Shown here: positions 24,792 to 33,218 of the stretch, piece after piece
Layout: every line of letters starts with the position of its first letter
Position numbering within the stretch: position 1 is the first letter of the stretch
Source: Candidatus Peribacteria bacterium
GTDB taxonomy: Bacteria; Patescibacteriota; Gracilibacteria; UBA1369; LOWO2-01-FULL-3
Direction: 5' to 3'
NCBI GenBank assembly: GCA_943357285.1
Contig: CALRGJ010000005.1
Span: 1 to 64,000 of the forward strand
DNA: 64,000 nucleotides
The notes under the pieces: generated by a model
Told to the model about the DNA's origin: nothing
The model's input: the letters and a program-made list of their open reading frames with translations, nothing else
Databases searched by the model: none
Made by a program: the position numbers and the translations under genes

Positions 24792-25822
24792 ACTCTTCTC
24801 TGAGCCTGTGGCTTGTATCTATCTTCAGGGGTAACCATCATAAAGGTCTGTGCTCCAGCAGGAGAGATTTCTATTTTCTCAACAGCATTTCTGCCGCCTT
24901 TCTTAGCCATGTACAATGCGTCATCACTTTGGCCTCGTAGTTGTTCGTAACTTTTCGTCGTTTTAAAGTTTGCTTCTGCCACCCCTATAGAAATAGAAAC
25001 ATTTAGCTTAACTTGATCTCCTTTTCCATCTGTAACCAAAAATGGCTTAGAGTCTACAGCGTCTCTGGCACGTTCTGCGGCAATGCATGCTCCATCCAAA
25101 GGAGTTCCCGCGAGAAGTACACAAAATTCTTCACCTCCGGCTCTAGACATTATGTCAAAAAGTTCTCCCTGATGTCCATCTCTAGTGCTCTCTTCCTCGT
25201 TGGCAATGCGCATCAAAAAATCAGATGTACGCAAAGCCTCTTTTAATCTTTGTGCCAATTGAGTAAGCACTTGGTCTCCCACCGGGTGTCCGTGTGTATC
25301 ATTGATACTTTTGAAAAAATCTATATCCATCATTAAGCAGGATAAAGGTCTTCCGGATTCTTTAGCTCTTTCAAAAAGTTTAGGCCCAAATTCTAGCAGT
25401 GAAGCCTGATTCCCCAGTCCGGTAAGTCTATCTTTGTAGGCAGCAGCTTTTAGAGAGGTTTTTATCATCATCTCATTTGTAAGTCTCTCGGCTAAGGCGC
25501 TAATTTTAGCGCTCGCCTCTGCGTCCTGTTGCATCGCCACTCTCACCAATGAATTGATTGCTGAACAGAGCTCTTCTACTGCAGAGATGGTCTCAACGTC
25601 GGCACCTTCCGCCTTGCTGAAATGATCTACCGCGGCTTTTACATGACCCAATGATCCTTCCATGCTTGGCAAAACAGCAGTTTTTTCGCCCAGTGCCGTA
25701 ATAGCTAAAAGACTGTCTGTAGCCGTTGGAGGAATAGTTGGTCTTCCTCTGCGTCGCTCAGTAGCAAGAGGTTCCTTTTCTGGTTGCTCTGGTTGTTCTA
25801 TTATTTCTGGATCTTTGGACAT
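24788..25822 (-). CDS. GGDEF-domain diguanylate cyclase
   Basis: 344 aa from ATG 25822 (a TTG 12 nt upstream is less likely). N-terminal helical region of about 150 residues with no recognised sensor; then the GGDEF domain from LTGLGNQASLLEF, with MMDIDFFKSINDTHGHPVGD and the active-site loop RAGGEEFCVLL. The GGEEF form is catalytically competent in known cyclases. About 20 extra residues (ANEEESTRDGHQ...) separate the RTSDFLMR segment from GGEEF, an unusual insertion next to the inhibitory-site region. Probably makes cyclic di-GMP. It lies 66 nt after a receiver-domain gene and has its own promoter. Confidence 0.88.
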   Translation of the reverse strand: MSKDPEIIEQPEQPEKEPLATERRRGRPTIPPTATDSLLAITALGEKTAVLPSMEGSLGHVKAAVDHFSKAEGADVETISAVEELCSAINSLVRVAMQQDAEASAKISALAERLTNEMMIKTSLKAAAYKDRLTGLGNQASLLEFGPKLFERAKESGRPLSCLMMDIDFFKSINDTHGHPVGDQVLTQLAQRLKEALRTSDFLMRIANEEESTRDGHQGELFDIMSRAGGEEFCVLLAGTPLDGACIAAERARDAVDSKPFLVTDGKGDQVKLNVSISIGVAEANFKTTKSYEQLRGQSDDALYMAKKGGRNAVEKIEISPAGAQTFMMVTPEDRYKPQAQRRV

Positions 25823-25848
25823 TTTGAAAATCAATTACTAAGCCATTA

Positions 25849-25877
25849 ACTATAACACTAAGCGGTAAATACGTCAA
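25849..25877 (-). promoter_or_regulatory. promoter of the GGDEF gene
   Basis: TTGACG (25877-25872), 17-nt spacer, TATAGT (25854-25849); leader of about 20 nt to ATG 25822. Confidence 0.6.
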
Positions 25878-25888
25878 GGGGCTCTCTT

Positions 25889-26407
25889 TCAAGCCTGCTC
25901 TTTAACTTTAGCCGCCATCTCTATAGCTCTATGAATATGATTGAAAAGTTCAGAAAGTCCGCCTTCGCCCTTTTCTCCTACGTGATGAAATATTCCATCA
26001 TCCACCAAAGCTTGTGCCAACCCTGGATTGTATGATCCGGTCATCATCAGCTTTGGGACTTCTTTCAATGACTTTCTATGCTCTGAATCAAGGATATGCC
26101 CCATAACCTCTTCTCCAGCCAGAACTTGTCCCAACTGAATTCCGTCCATTCTTGGCATATCCTTATCTGACCAGACAAAAGCTACGCTGCCCGCGACCCC
26201 TTCTCTTGAAAGTTGGGCAATCGCATCAATAGGGTGTGGCGCTTCTAGAATACTCAGCTCTGGTAATGCTTTTCCTATAACTATTCTGGCAAATGCTCTC
26301 ATGTTCGGGCAATCATCAACCACGAGCGCAAGGGTTCTTTCTGTATCTGGGTGGTGCAGGGCTTTTAATGCACTCATTGAATCCGGTCTTTCTGATGTTT
26401 CTTTCAT
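25889..26407 (-). CDS. stand-alone response-regulator receiver protein
   Basis: 172 aa. Receiver fold with the acidic pocket VVDDCPNMR, probable phospho-acceptor Asp in WSDKDMPRMDG, the Thr in LMMTGSYN and a Lys near the end of strand 5 (VGEKGEGG). No output domain follows, so it may act by protein contact, for example on the neighbouring diguanylate cyclase. No histidine kinase is in the window. An N-terminal extension of about 25 residues precedes the first strand. Confidence 0.8.
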   Translation of the reverse strand: MKETSERPDSMSALKALHHPDTERTLALVVDDCPNMRAFARIVIGKALPELSILEAPHPIDAIAQLSREGVAGSVAFVWSDKDMPRMDGIQLGQVLAGEEVMGHILDSEHRKSLKEVPKLMMTGSYNPGLAQALVDDGIFHHVGEKGEGGLSELFNHIHRAIEMAAKVKEQA

Positions 26408-26416
26408 CTTTTACAA

Positions 26417-26444
26417 ACAATAATAAAATTTACGCGAGTGGCAA
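26417..26444 (-). promoter_or_regulatory. promoter of the receiver gene
   Basis: TTGCCA (26444-26439), 16-nt spacer, TATTGT (26422-26417), leader of a few nt before ATG 26407. Confidence 0.45.
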
Positions 26445-26564
26445 GATACATTGTTTTCAGAGAAAGTCAATTGTCAGAATTTCGCTTAATCTTTGAAGAA
26501 AACACCACCACTGAAAGTTTCGACTTTTTGCAAAACGATGAGATGTATGGCAAAATATACAAGT

Positions 26565-27731
26565 ATGAATTACTCCCTCATTCTTGCTGCTGGTCGCGGA
26601 CAGCGCATGAAAACTCAACAAGATAAATTGCTTCTACAAGTCGGAGGTAAGCCTTTGGTTTATCATTCTCTTGTCGCCTTCAATGATCATCCCGAAATTG
26701 AAGGAATTATTTTAGTGGTAAATAAAGACAATAAATTTGAGATGGAAAGGCTTGTGAAAAAATATCACTTTCCAAAGGTGAGAAAAATTATTATTGGTGG
26801 AGAAACTCGTCAGAAATCTTTTGCTAAAGCTTTTGAAGCATTGCCAAAAAATCTCAAAAAGGAAGACATAATAATTGTCCACAATGGTGACAATCCTTGT
26901 GTCAGCCAGGAAGAAATAGAAAAAGTTATTAAAGAATCTCGTGAAAACGGTGCCTGCATTGTTGGGCACTATGTTACTTCTACAATCAAAGAAGTAAACG
27001 ATAAACACATTCTGAAAACTCACGATCGCGATAAACTTTTTGCGGCAGAGACTCCTCAAGCCGCGACATATTCTCTTTTTGTGAAAGCTTTGGAACACGC
27101 CAAGAAAAAGAAATTGGAAGTTACAGACGAGGCCATGCTTCTCGAATCTATTGGTCAAAATGTTTCCTACATTGAAGCGAGTGAAAACAATTTTAAAATT
27201 ACTACCAATCACGATTTACAAAAAGTTCGCGCAGTTTTTGGCGATTTGCCGGAAGATTTTCGCGTAGGCCTTGGTCAAGATAGTCACCAGTTTGATTCTG
27301 AAAAAATGGGTCTAACTCTAGCCGGCCATTTTCTCGCCGATCAGCCGAAGTTAAAGGCAAATTCCGACGGCGATGTGATTTTGCACGCTGTGTTTAATGC
27401 GCTTTCTCAAGCCATCGGAGACATGTCTCTTGGTTTTTATGCGGATAGTCTTTGTGAGAAAGGGGTGAAGGATAGTAAAAAATATCTCGACGTGATTTTG
27501 AAAAAAGTTGAACAACAAAATTTTAAAATAAATAGTCTTGGTTTAATGATTGAATGTAAAAAACCAAAGATTGATCCTCTGACTTTGAAGTTAAAAAAAT
27601 CTCTCTGCAATATTCTCAATCTTCCGCCGTCTCGCATCGGCATCACTGCAACAACTGGAGAAGAACTTACGATGTTCGGCGCCGGTCTCGGCATTCAATG
27701 CTTCGCGATAGTTTCTTTAGTGAAGGGTTAA
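26565..27731 (+). CDS. ispDF: bifunctional IspD/IspF (MEP pathway)
   Basis: 388 aa from ATG 26565; the open frame begins at 26493 but the IspD nucleotide loop NYSLILAAGRGQRM must be near the N-terminus. IspD part (about 1-220): CTP-binding loop, GGETRQKSF, ETPQAATYSLF, VTDEAMLLE. IspF part (about 230-388): metal ligands in GQDSHQF and SDGDVILHAVFNAL, then ATTGEELTMFGAGLGIQ. Two usual motifs are altered: HDAARP of IspD reads HNGDNP, and HFPDTDP of IspF reads GFYADS. The enzyme would transfer CTP to MEP and cyclise CDP-ME2P; divergence makes full activity less certain. Confidence 0.88.
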   Translation: MNYSLILAAGRGQRMKTQQDKLLLQVGGKPLVYHSLVAFNDHPEIEGIILVVNKDNKFEMERLVKKYHFPKVRKIIIGGETRQKSFAKAFEALPKNLKKEDIIIVHNGDNPCVSQEEIEKVIKESRENGACIVGHYVTSTIKEVNDKHILKTHDRDKLFAAETPQAATYSLFVKALEHAKKKKLEVTDEAMLLESIGQNVSYIEASENNFKITTNHDLQKVRAVFGDLPEDFRVGLGQDSHQFDSEKMGLTLAGHFLADQPKLKANSDGDVILHAVFNALSQAIGDMSLGFYADSLCEKGVKDSKKYLDVILKKVEQQNFKINSLGLMIECKKPKIDPLTLKLKKSLCNILNLPPSRIGITATTGEELTMFGAGLGIQCFAIVSLVKG

Positions 27732-28837
27732 GCCAAAGCCGCTTCCATTGGAGTAATAAATTCTCTTTGTAGTCGAGACATTGCCTCTCGTGAATTAGTG
27801 GATGTCACCACTATATTAACCAGAGATCTTTCCATGCTAGAAGGGTCTATTGTTAGGCCGAATTTTTCCGTCACCTGGCGAAATTTTTCTAAGGTTAAAC
27901 AAATTTTTCCTAAAGATTCAGCATCCCCTCGTCCTTGGGTTTTCTGTATAAAAGCCAAAAGCATTTTGTCGAAAAGTTGATCTACCAAAGTATAAATTTC
28001 ATAACTGCGAAATCTTGATAATAGCTCGTCGCGCTTTCTCGGATTGTTAGCAAATTTTCTGGAAATATGAGCCACTAGCATTTTTGAATCTGCTATAGAA
28101 AGTTCTACAAATGTTCCATGTGGAGGATTTGGATGAAGCTCTTTTGTTCCTGGCACGAAGTTCACCTCAGGATGTCCGGCTGATATTCCGGCATCTAGAA
28201 AATCCGCCATCACATTTTTAGGATTACGTGCGCGAATCCTTTTAGCAAGCTGATCTAGACCTTTAAATCCACTAGCAACCACAGAGGTAATTAGACTGTC
28301 TAATTCGATTTCCGGTCCTATTGCTGACACTATTTTTGCATTCACTTCTTTTCTTTCCGCCGCAAAAAATGGTGCCATTTGCTCTTTGGTTGCACCTCTG
28401 CGAGAGCCTTCGTCACGTCTCTCTAGTATCACCGCGTAATACTGGTTCATGATGTCATCCCTAATAGCACAAAGCTCTGGGTCTCCCACGGCTTCGCGAC
28501 TAACGGTCACGGGTTTTCCATCCATAGGTTCAAATTCCCTTATATTCCCCATACTAGAGGACACTCTTTCATCGTAAGAGCCTATTACCTCAATTGTATC
28601 GTGAGGAAAAAGTTCATGCACTATTGAATAAGAAAGTTCAATTTTTTTGTGCCAAAAAGGAGATAGGCTGGATCCTCCAAGCTCAATGGGCATATAGAAA
28701 GCTTTGTCATGACTTCGGTGCCATTTTTTAGCCCATAGCTGCTCGCCATTCACTGATGTACGATAAAGCAGACCCTCTTCTCCTCGGAAGTCGTGGGTTT
28801 TCTTTTTATCAACTTCTTGTCTAACCTTTTCTAGCAT
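27728..28837 (-). CDS. uncharacterised 369-aa protein
   Basis: Not recognised. Soluble, with no signal or membrane segment. The first 90 residues mix beta-like segments (LLYRTSVNGEQLWAKKW, IELGGSSLSPFWHKKIELSY) with conserved-looking Lys, and DTIEVIGSYDERVS; a remote kinase-like N-lobe is conceivable but unsupported. The rest is helical and charged (AKRIRARNPKNVMADFLDAG, SLGKICLTLEKFRQVTEKFG). Stops interlock with ispDF (27728-27731) and it diverges from ispE. Confidence 0.6.
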   Translation of the reverse strand: MLEKVRQEVDKKKTHDFRGEEGLLYRTSVNGEQLWAKKWHRSHDKAFYMPIELGGSSLSPFWHKKIELSYSIVHELFPHDTIEVIGSYDERVSSSMGNIREFEPMDGKPVTVSREAVGDPELCAIRDDIMNQYYAVILERRDEGSRRGATKEQMAPFFAAERKEVNAKIVSAIGPEIELDSLITSVVASGFKGLDQLAKRIRARNPKNVMADFLDAGISAGHPEVNFVPGTKELHPNPPHGTFVELSIADSKMLVAHISRKFANNPRKRDELLSRFRSYEIYTLVDQLFDKMLLAFIQKTQGRGDAESLGKICLTLEKFRQVTEKFGLTIDPSSMERSLVNIVVTSTNSREAMSRLQREFITPMEAALA

Positions 28838-28862
28838 AAAAATTAACTCATTAGAGTTCTAC

Positions 28863-28891
28863 ACTTAAACAGTTTTTGGAAAGAATGTCAA
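28863..28891 (-). promoter_or_regulatory. promoter of the 27728-28837 gene
   Basis: Perfect TTGACA (28891-28886), 17-nt spacer, weak TTAAGT (28868-28863); leader of about 20 nt. Confidence 0.4.
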
Positions 28892-28910
28892 GAAGCGAAG
28901 AAGGGCGAAC

Positions 28911-28939
28911 TTGACTATCCACGCAAAAACTTCACAATA
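28911..28939 (+). promoter_or_regulatory. possible promoter of ispE
   Basis: TTGACT (28911-28916), 17-nt spacer, weak ACAATA (28934-28939). It would start an mRNA about 20 nt before the ATT at 28967. Confidence 0.3.
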
Positions 28940-28966
28940 GCCTCAGTTTTGTAAACACCAGAGGCC

Positions 28967-29731
28967 ATTTCAGCAAAATTCATCAAAATCAAAGCTCCTG
29001 CAAAGATAAACCTCTCTTTAGACGTACTCAAGAGAACGGCTTCCGGCTACCACGAAATCCAAACCGTTCTCCAAGAAATCCCTCAAATCAAAGATGAACT
29101 CAAAATAATAAGCACAAAAGATTCAGACGCTACGTCAATAGCTTACCCACCCAAATTCAAAGGGCCAAAAACGCCTATTCCCGAAAATGATAATCTCGCC
29201 CACAAAGCGCTTCTTCTAATTAAGCAGACTTATAAAATAAGAAAATTCGCACACGTTATCATAACTAAAAACATTCCCCTTTCTTCCGGACTTGGTGGTG
29301 CCTCATCCGACGCCGCGGCAGTTCTCAAGGGTTTAAATAAATTGTGGAACCTAAAAATTTCTCAGAAAAAACTCCTCGCCCTCGCAGCTAAGCTCGGAAT
29401 GGATGTTCCATTCTTTATTGTCGGCGGTACAGCTCTCGCCACTCATTTTGGAGAAAGAGTAAAGGCCCTGAAACCAATTAAAAATATTAAATTTAAGATC
29501 AATCCAGCCTCTTCCTTTTCCACTTCAAAAACCGCCTCTGCCTACGCTTCTCTCGACCTTTCTCTTTGCGGAAAAAATCTTACCCAAACAAAAAAACTCT
29601 TAAAAGCTATAAAAAAATCAGATAAAAAATCCATACTCTCTTCCCTTCACAACGACTTTGAAATTATCTCACCACAAAAACCTCCCAATCACCTTTCCGG
29701 CTCCGGCCCATCTACTTTCACTGCAATTTAA
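28967..29731 (+). CDS. ispE: 4-diphosphocytidyl-2-C-methyl-D-erythritol kinase with non-canonical start
   Basis: 254 aa if started at ATT 28967; a GHMP kinase that phosphorylates CDP-ME in the MEP pathway. Motif 1 IKAPAKINLSLDV and SGYHEIQTV, the ATP loop PLSSGLGGASSDAAAVL, MDVPFF, and motif 3 HLSGSGPSTF are all present. The frame is closed upstream by TAA (28952-28954), and no ATG, GTG or TTG lies between this and motif 1. Only ATT 28967, ATC 28982 or ATC 28988 can start it, giving N-termini of normal length. The next standard start (TTG 29342) would delete the ATP loop. The protein ends right after motif 3, about 20-30 residues short of family norm. Stops interlock with the next gene. Confidence 0.82.
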   Translation: MSAKFIKIKAPAKINLSLDVLKRTASGYHEIQTVLQEIPQIKDELKIISTKDSDATSIAYPPKFKGPKTPIPENDNLAHKALLLIKQTYKIRKFAHVIITKNIPLSSGLGGASSDAAAVLKGLNKLWNLKISQKKLLALAAKLGMDVPFFIVGGTALATHFGERVKALKPIKNIKFKINPASSFSTSKTASAYASLDLSLCGKNLTQTKKLLKAIKKSDKKSILSSLHNDFEIISPQKPPNHLSGSGPSTFTAI

Positions 29732-30231
29732 ACTCCAAGTTTAGCTTTTATCTGTGGCCAAACTTTTTTAGCAACAGCACGGATAATTATTCCATTTGTT
29801 TGCGGTGGCACGGAAGCTCCAATATCTCTCTTTATTCCGCCAATGAGAATAGAAATTGGCCCATCTACTCTATTCATGACATCTTCTACAATTCTAGTCT
29901 CCGCCAGGCTGCATCCGTCTAAAAACGCATCCGATGACTCACTGGAAAATTTGTTAATTCCATTTAATCTTCTCCACACTCCTTCAGCAATAACACCCAC
30001 AGAGTTTTCCTTTAATTCCGATTGTCTTAATTTTTCCAACAGTCTCTTTACAACTGCTTTTGCAATTGGTCTGGCGAGCCTCATTCCGTCGACAAAATCA
30101 ATTACAGTTTGAGAAAGCTTATCTATTAAAACTCTCTCACTTTGAGAAAAATTTTCTTCGGCCAATTGAGGTGCGTAGCCCTCCGCTTCCATCATTATTA
30201 AATCTGATAATCCCTCCACTCTATCTGTCAT
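29728..30231 (-). CDS. uncharacterised 167-aa helical protein
   Basis: Not recognised. Mostly helical and soluble (SERVLIDKLSQTVIDFVDGM, IAKAVVKRLLEKLRQSELKE), ending IIRAVAKKVWPQIKAKLGV. It lies 12 nt after recR on the same strand, so probably co-transcribed, and shares its stop tetranucleotide with ispE (29728-29731). Confidence 0.55.
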   Translation of the reverse strand: MTDRVEGLSDLIMMEAEGYAPQLAEENFSQSERVLIDKLSQTVIDFVDGMRLARPIAKAVVKRLLEKLRQSELKENSVGVIAEGVWRRLNGINKFSSESSDAFLDGCSLAETRIVEDVMNRVDGPISILIGGIKRDIGASVPPQTNGIIIRAVAKKVWPQIKAKLGV

Positions 30232-30243
30232 AAAAATTTTAAT

Positions 30244-30849
30244 TTAGAATTCTCCTCTACCCTGTAATGCCTTGGTCAGAGTGATCTCGTCGGCATATTC
30301 CAGGTCGGCTCCCACAGGCAGTCCGCGCGCTATTCTAGTGATTTTTACGCCCATGTCACGCAAATGTTTTTGAATATAGAGTGCGGTAGCTTCTCCTTCT
30401 AGGCTTGGATTGGTAGCAAGAATAACTTCCTGAACCACTCCTCCGATCTTAATTCTATCAAATAATTCAGTGATTTTTAACTGTTCCGGACCCACTCCGT
30501 CAATCGGTGACAAAGCTCCATGTAGCACATGATAAGCACCTTTGAATTCGCCCGTTTTTTCTAGTGCCACTACGTCCAGCACATTCTCTACTATGCACAC
30601 AATGCTTTGATCTCTTGTCCCGTCAGAGCACACCCAGCATGGATCACTTTCGGCAATATTCCAGCAAATTTTGCAGAACATGACATTTTCCTTCAGGCCA
30701 AGAATAGCCTCTCCTAGTGGCGTCACTCTGCTTGATGGAGAATGTAGCAAGTGAATTGCTAGTCTTTGAGCCGATTTTGGTCCTATTCCAGGGAGTTTAC
30801 TAAGCTCTTCAATAAGCGTTCTAACTGATTTTGGGAGAAAATTGGACAT
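30244..30849 (-). CDS. recR: recombination mediator RecR
   Basis: 201 aa, normal length. Helix-hairpin-helix LSKLPGIGPKSAQRLAIHLL, C4 zinc finger FCKICWNIAESDPCWVC, and Toprim domain with VCIVENVLDVVALEKTG and LHGALSPIDGVGPEQL. Works with RecO to load RecA on gapped DNA. The promoter lies so close to ATG 30849 that the mRNA should be leaderless. Confidence 0.97.
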   Translation of the reverse strand: MSNFLPKSVRTLIEELSKLPGIGPKSAQRLAIHLLHSPSSRVTPLGEAILGLKENVMFCKICWNIAESDPCWVCSDGTRDQSIVCIVENVLDVVALEKTGEFKGAYHVLHGALSPIDGVGPEQLKITELFDRIKIGGVVQEVILATNPSLEGEATALYIQKHLRDMGVKITRIARGLPVGADLEYADEITLTKALQGRGEF

Positions 30850-30855
30850 GCCGAA

Positions 30856-30884
30856 ATTCTAGAGATTGTCGTTTTCTAATACAA
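30856..30884 (-). promoter_or_regulatory. promoter of recR, leaderless geometry
   Basis: TTGTAT (30884-30879), 17-nt spacer, TAGAAT (30861-30856), then TTCGGC and ATG 30849: six nt between -10 and start codon. Confidence 0.65.
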
Positions 30885-30961
30885 GGCCGCATTTCAACAC
30901 CCCTTGACACAATGAACTTATTATGCCAAGATGTTATTCTTTGAATTTGTAAGAAATTTTT

Positions 30962-31732
30962 ATGGTTAGAAATCCAGCAAAAGTAGTTCCAGAATCTCCA
31001 ACAGAAGTTGATCAAAAGCCTACTGAGGCTATGCAAAGACTCGAAAGAGAAAAAGAACAGCAATCAATTTCTGAGGTTGTAGAAGAGTTGGTTATTTCTC
31101 TTAATCGTTTAGATGCAGAGCATCCATATTTAATAAGAGATTATCCAGAGTATGCTGCCCTTAGTGCGGGAATTAGAGATTTTAAAAATACTACGGAGAA
31201 CGGAATGAACACTCTCGGATTTATTTTTGATGAATTAAGAAAATGTCTTCACACTATTTCTGATGAACGGAATTCTCATTTAAGCCATCATGGTTTGAGA
31301 TCTCGTTTAATACCTCGCAGATTTTTGCCAATGTCTTTTGATTTATTGCGAGGATCTATTCATGAGCGCAAGAATGTTGCTATGAATATTCGCGAAGCTC
31401 TTGCCGATGCGGTGGAAGATGTTATTTCAGGAGAAATTGGTATTAATGAAATTCCCGAAGCTTATCGTAATAAAGTTAAAGGGATGGTTTTGCAAGCATT
31501 AGTTTTCGACTACGGTAGAGCCTCTCAAATTAGGGCACAACTTGGGGAGGCCGGAGGTGTTGTTTTTGATCTTTTGAGAAAGCCAGATAATAAATTAAAA
31601 GAGCTTCGTTCAGAGGCGGGAGTCAATCCGTCGCCAATTAGAAATCCGGAAAATTCCGAGCAGATAGAGGCTGCGGTTGCGCTTATCATTATGAGAACTC
31701 GAGGACAAATTTCTCATGGCCAACCATTATAA
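30962..31732 (+). CDS. uncharacterised protein, paralogue of the next gene
   Basis: 256 aa, not recognised. No signal or membrane segment; N-terminal charged linker then helical domain. Aligns by eye with the downstream 283-aa protein: ISLNRLDAEHPYL with IELASLDQWYPAL, FLPMSFDLL with FLPVTFSDF, and DVISGEIGINEIPEAYRNKVKGMV with HAIILGELPYGLTAVTPRFRNAVKAVV (conserved GE and RN-VK pattern). Probably a tandem duplicate with strong divergence. A TTGACA at 30904-30909 may be its -35. Confidence 0.6.
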   Translation: MVRNPAKVVPESPTEVDQKPTEAMQRLEREKEQQSISEVVEELVISLNRLDAEHPYLIRDYPEYAALSAGIRDFKNTTENGMNTLGFIFDELRKCLHTISDERNSHLSHHGLRSRLIPRRFLPMSFDLLRGSIHERKNVAMNIREALADAVEDVISGEIGINEIPEAYRNKVKGMVLQALVFDYGRASQIRAQLGEAGGVVFDLLRKPDNKLKELRSEAGVNPSPIRNPENSEQIEAAVALIIMRTRGQISHGQPL

Positions 31733-31740
31733 AAATTATC

Positions 31741-32592
31741 ATGAGTCTTTCTCACGATGTACAATCGCAAATTCTGGAAAGCATAGATCCCATAAATATT
31801 ATTGGAGACTTGCGAATTGAATTGGCGAGCTTGGATCAATGGTATCCGGCGTTATTTGGGAATGAAGATTATCTTTCTTTAATGGGTGAACTTATTGCTA
31901 TTGAGGCGGAAAGAAATCGCTTAGACTTGGGTGTTGTGGAAGCTTTTTATGTGCGCCTGATTTCATTTTTAAAAACAGCACAGCTAGACAATAATGTTAT
32001 TAGATTCGGAAGTAGACCGGAAAAAAGCAAACCTGCCCTTGATGGTTTTCTACCTGTAACCTTCTCTGATTTTGTCACTAAAATAAGTTTAGAAAAACAA
32101 GCCATGGAGTATGTAGAAGACGGTGTTGAGGCTGCTGCTCATGCTATCATTCTTGGTGAATTACCATATGGTTTGACGGCGGTGACCCCAAGATTCAGGA
32201 ATGCTGTAAAAGCTGTTGTGATGAGCGAAATACAGGGTACCGTAGCGGGAGAAGCTCTGGAGGTTATTTCGGAAGAATATCTTTTGTCAGTTTTAGAATT
32301 GGATGAAGAAGAGATAGTTGAGCAATTGATGGATGAATATACTTTTGCTGTTGGCTTGGCTATTTTGGCAGTAAGAAGAGAGCTAGATGGAGTGCTTAAA
32401 GTTTCTACACGCACTCATGTTGAGCCCAATGCTAATCCAATAACGAGGGAAGAGGTGGAAAGGATGAGAGAAACAGATCCGTTGGCATACAATCTTCTTA
32501 GAACTATTATCTATTCCAAACCGGAGTCTCCTAGGTCAACCAGATTAAAGTTGGCGGCCAGAGTCGCAAGAGTGATGGCTTTCGATAGCTAA
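31741..32592 (+). CDS. uncharacterised protein, paralogue of the previous gene
   Basis: 283 aa, not recognised. Predicted soluble and helical, acidic in the second half (LELDEEEIVEQLMDEYTFAV). Starts 8 nt after its paralogue; a TATAAA 7 nt before the ATG could allow separate leaderless transcription. Its stop interlocks with that of pdxT (32589-32592). Confidence 0.6.
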   Translation: MSLSHDVQSQILESIDPINIIGDLRIELASLDQWYPALFGNEDYLSLMGELIAIEAERNRLDLGVVEAFYVRLISFLKTAQLDNNVIRFGSRPEKSKPALDGFLPVTFSDFVTKISLEKQAMEYVEDGVEAAAHAIILGELPYGLTAVTPRFRNAVKAVVMSEIQGTVAGEALEVISEEYLLSVLELDEEEIVEQLMDEYTFAVGLAILAVRRELDGVLKVSTRTHVEPNANPITREEVERMRETDPLAYNLLRTIIYSKPESPRSTRLKLAARVARVMAFDS

Positions 32593-33200
32593 ATTTTTTC
32601 AGAACACATTTCTGCAAAATACTTGTGTACTTCCAGACTTTCTGAGAGCTCAGGATGGAAATTTGTCACGAGCAGATTTTTTTGACGTGCAGCAACGATC
32701 TCACCTTTGTGTTGAGCTAAGATTTTTACGCCTTCGCCTACGCTCACGATTTTTGGCGCACGAATAAATACACCGGGAATACCAGGTCCGGCATAAGCGC
32801 GACCTACGCTCCCCAGGTCAAATTCCAACTGAGTCTCAAAGCTGTCTAATTGTCTTCCATAAGCGTTTCTTTCCACCGCTATATCCATCAATTCTAGTGA
32901 GTCTGCTTGTTGTTTCCCTATGATTTTTTTTGCCAATAAAATTGCTCCGGCACATGTTCCCCACACTGCCATTCCCTTTTTTGCTCTTTCAATAATTAAA
33001 TCGCGAAGCCCAAATCTTCTTAGTAGTTTTCCTATTGTTGTACTCTCTCCTCCCGGAATAATTAGGCCACTTACCTGTGCCAAAGTCTCCGGAGTTTTCA
33101 CTAAAACAGGTTCGATTTTCATTCCACTCTTTGCAAGTTTTTTCAAACTTTCTAAGTGCTCTTCCACTGATCCTTGAATGTCTAGTACGCCGATTTTCAT
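32589..33200 (-). CDS. pdxT: pyridoxal 5'-phosphate synthase glutaminase subunit PdxT
   Basis: 203 aa class I glutamine amidotransferase. IGVLDIQGSVEEHLESL at the N-terminus, LIIPGGESTTIGKLL oxyanion segment, nucleophile Cys in VWGTCAGAILLA, and the His-Glu pair in NFHPELSES. Feeds ammonia to PdxS for vitamin B6 synthesis. Starts 18 nt after pdxS. Confidence 0.97.
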   Translation of the reverse strand: MKIGVLDIQGSVEEHLESLKKLAKSGMKIEPVLVKTPETLAQVSGLIIPGGESTTIGKLLRRFGLRDLIIERAKKGMAVWGTCAGAILLAKKIIGKQQADSLELMDIAVERNAYGRQLDSFETQLEFDLGSVGRAYAGPGIPGVFIRAPKIVSVGEGVKILAQHKGEIVAARQKNLLVTNFHPELSESLEVHKYFAEMCSEKI

Positions 33201-33218
33201 ATCCTGGAATTTACCATC

